Of a stretch of 64,000 nucleotides of DNA, positions 9,031 to 17,900 are shown piece by piece (position 1 is the stretch's first letter; each line of letters opens with the position of its first letter). Where the stretch lies: NCBI RefSeq assembly GCF_021533215.1, contig NZ_JAJNKA010000011.1, positions 124,001 to 188,000 of the forward strand, written 5' to 3'. Source of the stretch: Portibacter lacus. GTDB taxonomy: Bacteria; Bacteroidota; Bacteroidia; Chitinophagales; Saprospiraceae. A model generated the notes under the pieces. It saw nothing but the letters and a program-made list of their open reading frames with translations, was not told the DNA's origin and made no database searches. The position numbers and the translations under genes were made by a program.

Positions 9031-10932
9031 ATGAGCTGGATTAAAAAAATATTCGGAGGGTCAACTAGTAAGCCTATTAAAGATGACAAGCCGAAAAAGT
9101 CAAATAATAAATCAAGTTTCATAACAAATAGTGCGGAGTTTCCGATTGGGGAAATAGAACTAACAAATACCAATACACTTCGGATTGATGCGATTATAGC
9201 GATGTCGAAACTTTCCGAAATCGCAAAGGAAAGAGGGCTAGAAAGCAAGGAGGAAGTGATGTACACTACACTCATAGAGAAAGGAGCGATGACTATTCCT
9301 CTGATCAGCAAAATGGGAGATGAGCAGTATGCTTTTTATTTCATTTATAATGAGGATGATTTAGCCAAGTATCAAGATCTAAGAAGAAATATAGGAGAAA
9401 CAGCATTTAAGCATTTAGTGCATTTCAGCGCACTACCTGTTGATACAGTCGTTCCAGAAAAGAAAATAGTAGAGCCATTACAACTTGCTGATATTCGGTA
9501 TGACAAAGATATTTCTTGTCAAGGTGATTTTGCCGTATGGTGGGCGACAGAGTCGGATGAGGTTTTTCATAATTCTTTGTCGTATAATTACTTAGAAAAG
9601 ATTAATCAGATTCTCGAAAAGTATGGAACATTTCTTCATGGGTATGTGCTTAGGCAAACAAGGATTAATGCAGACGAACAAATAAAGAGAACCCTATTTC
9701 CATCAGACCGAAACCAATATGGGTTGCAAGGGCCAGATGGCACAGATATAGTCTTAGAAATTTCGCATGATTTAGGAATTAGGTTTTATTTTCCAAGTCC
9801 ATCGACGACTAGAAAATACAGAGAACAATTCCTTAAGTCAATGCTGGTTGATTTTATGGCTAATTTTGTTGAGTTGACACAAATGAAATTTGATCATGAC
9901 CAGCCAGAACATGTGAAATTTTCTCAGTTAATAAATAATGGTCTTCTGAATGCAAAGCAATTAGAATTAAAAGGGGAAGCGATTTCGCAATATGGTGTAT
10001 TGAATGATGACCAATATGAGTATGTTTCTTATTCGCTAATACCATCTTGGTCTGGATTTAATAATAAGGAGAATTTTGGCGTTTTCATGAAACTAGTAAG
10101 AGACTACTTCGAAAAACATAATGTGTCCATAGCAATAAATGACGGGGTGGTGAAAGTGCTGGATGAGGGATTTGGGTTGAGCAATCTAGGGTTGCAGAAT
10201 TTAGCGCAACACTGCAGTGGTTTGAATGTGGAAGATTACGAAGGTCAGATTTCTGTACATTTTAATCAGATGATCGAAGCGCAGAAGAATCAAGCGGCTT
10301 TCGACAAGCATAAAGGTAATTTCGATTTTGCTCAGGAGTTTGTAAGCATTAGGATTCAGCATGAATCATTTGCGAAAGTTCCTGTTAATGCTGAAAAGGT
10401 AACGAAGCTCATTGCAGGAGATATTTATGCTGTTTTGTGTTTTGATCTTCCTACGACAGTTGTAAGTATTTCAGGGAACGACATAGAAAGTTGGGACAAG
10501 AGTTTTGATGAATTGTATGAATTAGGCTTAGAGAATATGTTTAATAAATACGAGTTTCCGATTTCGGAAGTCGAAGTTAGTGGTGTCAATTTTCACGTTT
10601 CAGAAGCTCAACATTTTTATATTCCTAACACCATTTTGGATCTATCTAATCGTCCAGACTTACTTGGGAGATATGGTGCTTTAGTTGCTGCACCTACTCG
10701 GTCATTGCTTTTTATTTATAAGATTGACTCCCTCGAAGTTGTCTCGGCGATTAATGTTCTCATTCCGATCGTAGATCAAGTTTGTCAGAAAGGCCCAGGA
10801 TCTATAAGTTCTAATATACTATGGTATCATGAAGGGGAATTTCAGAATTTTGAGTATCGTATCGAAGAAGGTAAAATTGCTATTACGCCTTCTTCTGAGT
10901 TCATTAAAGTCTTAGAAGAAATAGGTAAGTAG
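9031..10932 (+). CDS. Conserved hypothetical protein, 633 aa, cytoplasmic
   Basis: I do not recognise this protein with confidence. It has no signal peptide or membrane segment. It opens with WIKKIFGG and a lysine-rich linker, then an alpha/beta region. The last 200 residues (from about VSIRIQHESFAKVPV, with DKSFDELYELGLENMF and RPDLLGRYGALVAAPT) faintly resemble DUF1444/YtpQ, a family of unknown function. It lies 26 bp after uvrB on the same strand and may be cotranscribed. Composition matches its neighbours. Confidence 0.6.
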   Translation: MSWIKKIFGGSTSKPIKDDKPKKSNNKSSFITNSAEFPIGEIELTNTNTLRIDAIIAMSKLSEIAKERGLESKEEVMYTTLIEKGAMTIPLISKMGDEQYAFYFIYNEDDLAKYQDLRRNIGETAFKHLVHFSALPVDTVVPEKKIVEPLQLADIRYDKDISCQGDFAVWWATESDEVFHNSLSYNYLEKINQILEKYGTFLHGYVLRQTRINADEQIKRTLFPSDRNQYGLQGPDGTDIVLEISHDLGIRFYFPSPSTTRKYREQFLKSMLVDFMANFVELTQMKFDHDQPEHVKFSQLINNGLLNAKQLELKGEAISQYGVLNDDQYEYVSYSLIPSWSGFNNKENFGVFMKLVRDYFEKHNVSIAINDGVVKVLDEGFGLSNLGLQNLAQHCSGLNVEDYEGQISVHFNQMIEAQKNQAAFDKHKGNFDFAQEFVSIRIQHESFAKVPVNAEKVTKLIAGDIYAVLCFDLPTTVVSISGNDIESWDKSFDELYELGLENMFNKYEFPISEVEVSGVNFHVSEAQHFYIPNTILDLSNRPDLLGRYGALVAAPTRSLLFIYKIDSLEVVSAINVLIPIVDQVCQKGPGSISSNILWYHEGEFQNFEYRIEEGKIAITPSSEFIKVLEEIGK

Positions 10933-11024
10933 GCATTCGATAAGTTTTGCTTTTTAGGAGGTAGGTAAATGTATTATTTTGTCTTAATTAAGTAGTCTTG
11001 ATTCATGGATGTCTAAGTAATTTC

Positions 11025-11032
11025 TATATTTG
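11025..11032 (+). promoter_or_regulatory. Probable promoter -7 element TATATTTG of the M28 peptidase gene
   Basis: TATATTTG matches the TAnnTTTG consensus, 26 bases before the ATG at 11059. A CTTG at 10997-11000 is a possible -33 element, with a longer than usual spacer of 24 bases. Confidence 0.4.
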
Positions 11033-11058
11033 ATGATTCATTATAAATAATATAGAGC

Positions 11059-12057
11059 ATGCATATTCACACAAAGTTTTTTTTATTGATCACACTATTA
11101 TCACTTGCAAGTTGTATCGGTACTAAGCAAAATACGAACGAGACTGAAGGTATCGAAAGAACAACAAAACCACTCAGTGAATTTTCGGCTGAAAATATAA
11201 ATGCTGCTCAATCATTAGAAGAAACAACTGAAATCATTTCAGCATTGGCGTCAGATGAATTCGGAGGGAGAAAACCTCTGACAGATGGATTCAAAAAGGC
11301 AGGCGAATATGTGGAATTGTATTTAAAGAATAACAAAATATCACCTTATAGGAATCAATCATACAAGGACAGTGTAGACTTAGATGGAAGTATTACGAAT
11401 AATGTAGTAGGTGTCATTAGAAATGATTCGGAAAGCAATGACTATGTAATGATTTGCGCACACCTAGATCATTTAGGTGCTGCTAAAGGGGATGATAAGG
11501 TGTACAATGGAGCGAATGATAATGCAAGTGGTGTTACAGCTGTTCTTCAAGTTGCTAAGGTACTTGCTCAATATGATTTTAACCAAAACATTATCGTCGC
11601 ATTGTTTACAGCAGAAGAATCAGGTCTCGTCGGTTCAAAGCAATTAGCCACAAAATTAAAAGCTGAAAATAACAACTTGACTCATGTTTTTAATTTTGAG
11701 ATGATCGGTAAGACGCTGACTACAGGAAGTAATCAAGTCTATATTACAGGTTTTAATAAGTCTAATCTAGCAGAAGAAATGAATAAAGCGGTCGGTTTCG
11801 AATTTGTAAAATTCCTCCCTACGGCAGTGAAATACCAACTATTCTCAAGATCAGATAACTTTCCGTTTTATGCGGAGTTTAATATCCCAAGTCAGACGAT
11901 TTCAACGTTTGATTTTGAAAATTACAATTACTATCATAAAGCAGGAGATGAAGTTGAATTGATGGATCTTGAGAATATGAATGATATCATTCATACTTCC
12001 ACTTTAGCTATTGGCAAAATCCTTCAAGATAATCAAGTGAAGCTGAATGAGAAATAG
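11059..12057 (+). CDS. M28-family zinc aminopeptidase, lipoprotein
   Basis: This 332-aa protein has a lipoprotein signal with lipobox LASC (Cys19), so it is probably anchored in the periplasm or outer membrane. The M28 di-zinc signatures are present: CAHLDHLG, GANDNASGVTA, AEESGLVGSK, FEMIG, and a final His in YYHKAGDEVE. These match the usual ligand order His, Asp, Glu, Asp/Glu, His. It likely removes N-terminal residues from peptides outside the cytoplasm. It is convergent with the deacetylase gene, 30 bp apart. Confidence 0.88.
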   Translation: MHIHTKFFLLITLLSLASCIGTKQNTNETEGIERTTKPLSEFSAENINAAQSLEETTEIISALASDEFGGRKPLTDGFKKAGEYVELYLKNNKISPYRNQSYKDSVDLDGSITNNVVGVIRNDSESNDYVMICAHLDHLGAAKGDDKVYNGANDNASGVTAVLQVAKVLAQYDFNQNIIVALFTAEESGLVGSKQLATKLKAENNNLTHVFNFEMIGKTLTTGSNQVYITGFNKSNLAEEMNKAVGFEFVKFLPTAVKYQLFSRSDNFPFYAEFNIPSQTISTFDFENYNYYHKAGDEVELMDLENMNDIIHTSTLAIGKILQDNQVKLNEK

Positions 12058-12087
12058 TCATTATGGTAGGTTGATATTCCTTTAGAA

Positions 12088-12708
12088 TTATAGCTTGATC
12101 GATTTAAAATGATAACCCTTATTCGAGTATTCTTCTAGCACTTTAGGCAGCGTATATTGTAATTTCTCTATAGCTTTTATGTTATCGTGAAATACAACGA
12201 TAGATCCCTTCTTCGTATGGGTGATGACATTATTGTAGCATTGTTCTTTCGTTATCGATTTGTCAAAATCTCCACTCAAAACATCCCACATGATTATTTT
12301 ATAATGTCTCTGTAAGAATTGCGCTTGGGTAGGTTTTATTCTACCGTATGGAGGTCTGAAGAAAGTAGAATCCATCATACTTGCACAGTATCGAATATTG
12401 TGGAAGTATGATAAATTATCTGTTGCCCATCCGGAAAGGTGATTGAAACTATGATTACCTACTTGATGTCCTTCGTCCAATAATCTTTGGAAAATTTCAG
12501 GATGCTTTTTAATATTATCACCTACGCAAAAGAAGGTGGCTTTAGCATTGTATTTTTTTAGCTCGTCTAATACCCACGGAGTTACTTCAGGAATAGGCCC
12601 ATCATCAAAAGTCAGATGAATATGTTTCTCTTCTGTAGGAATTCTCCATACAAAGTTAGGGAAGAGGGATTGGAAAAACTGGGGTGTTTTAGCCAAGTAC
12701 ATAGACAT
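12088..12708 (-). CDS. Polysaccharide deacetylase (NodB homology domain)
   Basis: This 206-aa protein consists of little more than a NodB domain. Visible motifs are LTFDDGPIPE (motif 1, metal-binding Asp pair), HSFNH (motif 2), RPPYGR (motif 3), MWDVLSGDFD (motif 4) and IVVFHD (motif 5). Such carbohydrate esterase family 4 enzymes remove acetyl groups from peptidoglycan, chitin or other N-acetylated glycans; the substrate is not evident. No signal peptide is obvious. Confidence 0.88.
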   Translation of the reverse strand: MSMYLAKTPQFFQSLFPNFVWRIPTEEKHIHLTFDDGPIPEVTPWVLDELKKYNAKATFFCVGDNIKKHPEIFQRLLDEGHQVGNHSFNHLSGWATDNLSYFHNIRYCASMMDSTFFRPPYGRIKPTQAQFLQRHYKIIMWDVLSGDFDKSITKEQCYNNVITHTKKGSIVVFHDNIKAIEKLQYTLPKVLEEYSNKGYHFKSIKL

Positions 12709-13126
12709 AATGGTCTGAGTTCAGAAGATTAAAAATAATTTGCATAATAAAAATAGATAAAATATGCCAATAATGCTCAGAAGTGGTCGTAAACTAAACG
12801 TTAAAGTCCTAGAAAAGAAGTGTTTGTCAAATCAAGCATATTTTTCTATCTTCTTTTGAAATAATTTGGAAACCAATAAAATCTTAGGATTTTATTAAAA
12901 TGATGACTGGAGGACAGACTAAGATCGCCTACATTTTTGTAATATATATTTATCTGATTTCATTGTATATATAAATTAAGCTATACAGCGATTTGTAGGG
13001 TATTAGATAAGTCAGGGAGTCTATATTTTATGGTAAAATTGACAATAAGCAGAATTTGTCCATAGAAGTGGCACAATCTTTACAGTAGAGTAAGAAGACT
13101 ATTTTGACTAAAAAATAATATTTGAC
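12709..13126. other. 418-bp intergenic region between the divergent deacetylase gene and gltX
   Basis: AT-rich, with no open reading frame of note. It contains a perfect palindrome AATAAAATC (12875-12883) / GATTTTATT (12888-12896). No good match to TTTG-N19-TAnnTTTG was found for either flanking gene. Confidence 0.4.
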
Positions 13127-14659
13127 ATGGATAATGTAAGAGTAAGATTTGCACCGAGCCCCACTGGCCCATTGCATATTGGCGGAGTACGGACGGCACT
13201 TTATACCTACTTGATAGCTAAGAAATATAAAGGTGATTTCATCTTAAGAATAGAAGACACAGATCAGAATAGGTATGTAGAAGGAGCGGAAGATTATATA
13301 ATTAGATCTTTAGAATGGTGTGGCATTACTCCAGATGAAGGACCAGGTTTCGGTGGAGATTATGGGCCGTATCGACAGTCTGAGCGGAAAGATATTTATG
13401 GAAAATATGCTAAACAACTGGTCGAAGCTGGGAAAGCATATTATGCTTTCGATAGTGCAGAAGAAATATCTGAGATGAGAACTAGATTAGAAGCAGAAGG
13501 CAATCGTGCTCCGAAATATGATCATAGTTCTAGACTTTCGATGAAGAATAGTCTGACATTGACAGAAAAAGAAACTGCTGATCTCCTTGCTAGTTCAGAT
13601 GACGTTATTGTCAGATTAAAAATAGAACCAGGAGAAGAAATTGTAGTAAATGATATCATTCGAGGTGAAGTGAAATTTAATTCTTCAGAATTAGATGACA
13701 AGGTTTTGCTGAAAGCAGATGGAATGCCTACCTATCACATGGCGAATATTGTCGATGATAAATTGATGAAAATTAGTCACGTTATTAGAGGAGAGGAATG
13801 GTTGCCAAGTACAGCACATCATGTCCTTTTGTATAGAGCGCTAGGCTGGGAAGAAACGATGCCTAAGTTTGCACACCTATCACTACTCTTGAAACCTAAT
13901 GGTAAGGGAAAACTAAGTAAAAGAGATGGAGCTAAGTTTGGATTTCCAGTATTTCCTTTAGAATGGAAGGCTGAAACAGAAGAAGATTCCTTTACTGGAT
14001 TTAGAGAGTTTGGTTTTGATCCTAAGGCAACGGTCAATTTTCTAGCCTTTCTAGGTTGGAATCCAGGTACTGAGCAAGAAATATTTACCATCGAAGAACT
14101 AGCGGAAGCATTTAATTTAGACCAAATTGTAAAATCTGGTGCGAGATTTGATATAGATAAAGCTAAGTGGTACAATCAACAATATATTATCAATAGTGAT
14201 AATAAAGATATTGCAGCTTACTTGAAGGTGTTTGATGCAGAAACTTATGAAAAGGTATCCGATGAATATCTTGAAGAGTTTGTTGGATTAATGAAAGAAA
14301 GGGTCGAGTTGTATGGAGATTTTTACGATTCAGGATATTATTTTTTCGAGGATATTAAGAGTTATGAAGAAAAGATGATTCGGAAGAAATGGAAAGATCA
14401 TAGGCCTGAGAAATTTGCTAAGTTTTCTGAACAACTTTCAACGAACAAATTTTCTAGCGAAAGTCTAAAAGGTGAACTGGAAGCATTTATAAAAGAAGAA
14501 GAAATAGGTTATGGTGATATCATGCCATTTCTAAGACTAGCGACAACAGGGACGATGCAGGGGCCTGATTTATTTCAGACCATGGAGTTGTTAGGCAAAG
14601 AGAAGTCATTAAAACGTCTTGGTGAGGGCTTAAACCACTTTAATCAAGTAGTTTCTTAA
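13127..14659 (+). CDS. gltX: Glutamyl-tRNA synthetase
   Basis: This 510-aa class I aminoacyl-tRNA synthetase charges tRNA-Glu. It shows the HIGH motif in RFAPSPTGPLHIGGVRTALY (residues 6-25) and the KMSKS-type loop GKLSKRDGAKFG. An aspartate-rich DEGPGFGGDYGPYRQSER segment follows the HIGH motif. The ATG at 13127 directly opens the catalytic domain. It is probably expressed with the small gene 55 bp downstream. Confidence 0.97.
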   Translation: MDNVRVRFAPSPTGPLHIGGVRTALYTYLIAKKYKGDFILRIEDTDQNRYVEGAEDYIIRSLEWCGITPDEGPGFGGDYGPYRQSERKDIYGKYAKQLVEAGKAYYAFDSAEEISEMRTRLEAEGNRAPKYDHSSRLSMKNSLTLTEKETADLLASSDDVIVRLKIEPGEEIVVNDIIRGEVKFNSSELDDKVLLKADGMPTYHMANIVDDKLMKISHVIRGEEWLPSTAHHVLLYRALGWEETMPKFAHLSLLLKPNGKGKLSKRDGAKFGFPVFPLEWKAETEEDSFTGFREFGFDPKATVNFLAFLGWNPGTEQEIFTIEELAEAFNLDQIVKSGARFDIDKAKWYNQQYIINSDNKDIAAYLKVFDAETYEKVSDEYLEEFVGLMKERVELYGDFYDSGYYFFEDIKSYEEKMIRKKWKDHRPEKFAKFSEQLSTNKFSSESLKGELEAFIKEEEIGYGDIMPFLRLATTGTMQGPDLFQTMELLGKEKSLKRLGEGLNHFNQVVS

Positions 14660-14714
14660 AAGTGAGCACAATTTTTGATCATATTAGAATTAAATATTAA
14701 GTAAATTATATTTC

Positions 14715-14891
14715 ATGCCTAAAAAAATGAAGAAGAAGGGGAAACCCATCGTTCATGAGGAATTAGAAGGTTTCGATATCAAAGTCAATGAATTTGGACA
14801 AATTCAAGGCAACTTTGAAATTGAAGAATTGAATGATTTTTTAGATAAAAATGTAGCTGATAAAAAGCTCAATAAATCTGAAGAAGAATGA
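14715..14891 (+). CDS. Small conserved Bacteroidota protein, 58 aa
   Basis: A complete ATG-to-TGA frame begins MPKKMKKKGKPIVHEELEGF and continues with DIKVNEFGQIQG, ending LNKSEEE. It is highly charged, with a basic N-terminus and an acidic remainder. I recall similar small proteins with the HEELxGFDxKVxEFGQIQGN pattern in other Bacteroidota, but their function is unknown to me. It lies 55 bp after gltX on the same strand, so cotranscription is likely. Confidence 0.7.
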   Translation: MPKKMKKKGKPIVHEELEGFDIKVNEFGQIQGNFEIEELNDFLDKNVADKKLNKSEEE

Positions 14892-14936
14892 GATTAGTAT
14901 CTAACATTAGGTGGGAAATATCATGAATTATTTTTC

Positions 14937-17900
14937 ATGAAGACAAAATTAAGACTAAGCTTTTTTTGGATTACTACACTTCTTTTCATTAACTCGATTA
15001 ATGGACAGATAACCTTTGTGAATCCCCCTGAAGACATCACTGTAACTTGTGATACCTATAACCCGTTTCCGTCAGAAATCGAAACCACAGATGATTGTGA
15101 TGGGGATATTTTTGTATTTACTACTAATTTTTCTGATAGAGGTAATGATGTAGATACGTGTAACTTCTATGTATACACTGTATCTAGAACTTTTACGGCA
15201 ACTAATAATTGTGCTGATACCGCTCGATATACTCAGATCATTTCTGTTGTTGATACAGTCGGTCCAACATTTACACCACCTCCAGCAGTCACGATCAATT
15301 GTTCTGATCTAAATAATTTACCAGTTGCTGGAAATATCACACCATTTGCTGACGAATGTGGGGGACCTATTTTTTCCACTTATGAAGATGAAGACATCGA
15401 AATGATGTGTGATAGCACCATAGAAAGAACATGGACAGTGTACGATGTTTGCGGGAATTCCAATTCAGCAATTCAATTAATTACAGTCATAGACAATACA
15501 CCACCGATTTTTGTAAATGAACCGCGAGATATTAGTGTCATGTGTGGCATGGTCGATAATCCGTATCCAATATTTAATGATTGGGTGGATAAACTTGGTT
15601 ATGCAACTTATAGAGATGCTTGTAATCAAGTTGATTACGTTTTTGCGGCAGTTCCAGGATCATACGATATTAATGATATCGCTACTTTTCCAGGTACTCA
15701 CCCAAGTGGCTTGAATGCACCTGAATGCGGTGTTGTTCCAGGTGCTATACAGTATGAAACGGTTGATTTTATTATTGTAGATGACTGCGGAAATGCAATG
15801 GCTCAATCGGCTACTTTTTACTATGTAGATGAAGTGCTTCCTATTATAGGAGATTGTGCTCCGAATATTACTGTCAATCTTACTGGCGGTGATTGTACTA
15901 CGAATCTAACATTTGATATTCCGGAAACATCGGATTCTTGTGTCATAGAAAATATAGAATACGCCTTTTCTGATATGAAATCGGTATCATCGGAAACTCC
16001 GGGTGCTGAAAATATTATTGTCGATACTTTAAAAGTTAGACTTGGAGAATACACTCCAGAAATTGAATTCAAAGAAGAGAATTTCTTCACGGTTACTTTA
16101 ACCAATATTGATGGAGAAGGTGAAGGAGAATTTTTTCACATAGAAGATGAAAACAATATAGAAATAGGAGTAACACCATTGTTAAGCGAAGAATGTGGTA
16201 GCTTATCTTTCGAGTTAGGTCCTTTCACAAAAGGTGAGATGCAAACATGGGCAAGTGATGGATATATTTCCTTTTACTTTATTGCTGATGTAGATGAAGC
16301 AACTCCTGCTAATAGTATTAATGATGTTTGTGACGATGGATCGATAACCGTTAGCCAAACTATAACGATAGAACGTGAGACTGGGAATATAACAACCTAT
16401 TTCCAATTAGATGAGCAGGCGGCTATAGAAGTGGAAGGGTTAGAAGTTTCTACAGACATCAATGCAGGATTTCATGTGGTTAAGTTTATTGCAGAAGATT
16501 GCGCAGGAAATACATCGGCATGCGTGCAAAATGTTACGGTATTTGATGATTCACCCGCTCAATTGATATGCGGAGTAAATATGCAACTGAATTCTCCAGC
16601 AGATGGATGTGAAGCCTCAATGCTTATTTCTGAAATTGCGATCATAAACAATCCGTGTGATGAAGAGATTAAATTGGAAATAACAATAGACGGAGCGATG
16701 GATATGGTTATTTCAGGATTGTACGATGAGATAAAAGACAGTTTAATCTATTATCCTATTGGAACATCAACGATTAGAGTTGTAGCTTCTGATTTTTCTA
16801 ATAATCAGTCTCAATGTTCATTTACGATTCAAGTTGAAGATGATCAGTTCCCTATTGCAATATGTGACAATATCGATGTGCCAGTAGTTGCTGTTCAATT
16901 AGAATCATTTACATTGTCACCGTTTATGCTAGCTGGAAATTCTACAGATAATTGCGGTATCCGAAATATTGTCATAGAAAATAATAGATACAGCTGTTTT
17001 GATTTGAATCAGGTGATTACAAGAAATGTTTTAATCATAGATAATTCAGATAATACTTCCACTTGTACAGGAACTTTTAATATATCAGATGGGCCAGTAC
17101 CTTTAAGTTTTAGTGCGGGAATTTGTCCTGAAGATTCATTAAAATTATTCCTTAATATACCAGCAAAGGATGAATATACATATGATTGGGATGGACCAGG
17201 AGGGTTTTCAAGTGTTTTGGCTGAGCCATACATTCCTGAAGTACAAACTATTCATGAGGGACGATATTTTGTAACGATAACAAATAGCATAACTGGATGT
17301 ACTAGTCAAGGCTTTATAGATGTAGAAATAGATGATGTAAAACAACCTCTCTTTACAACTGAGGAGATTGGATGTACTGCGATACCGCATAGGCTTTCTT
17401 CGAATGAAATTTCAGGAGAAGTGAGATACAATTGGTACCAGTATATTAATAATGTAAGGTTTTTATTAGGTACGAGTGAAGTTCCATTTATAGATATAGA
17501 ATTTGAACCAGGTGAATATATTCTTGGTATGAACGTATCTAATAGTAAGTGCGAATCACTTTCTTCGGAAAGAATAGCAGTAGAAATAAGAGGGCAGCCT
17601 GAGGGAGCAATATGTACAGCACTTATCCCTGGATGTATAGGATCTCCTCTAACACTTTGCGTAGATGATCCGAAAGATGATTATTTGATTTCTTGGTATG
17701 GTCCGAATGGATTTGAATCTGATCTTCCGATGCCAGTAGTAACAGATTCATTCACATCTGCTTTTTCAGGTGTGTATAAATTAGTTATTGAAAATAATAA
17801 ATGTATAACCGATACATTAACCACAACAGTTACGAGTAATGTAACACCACCAGCTCCTGAAATATTGGGAGATCGCAGACTTTGTGCTGGTGATACTTTA

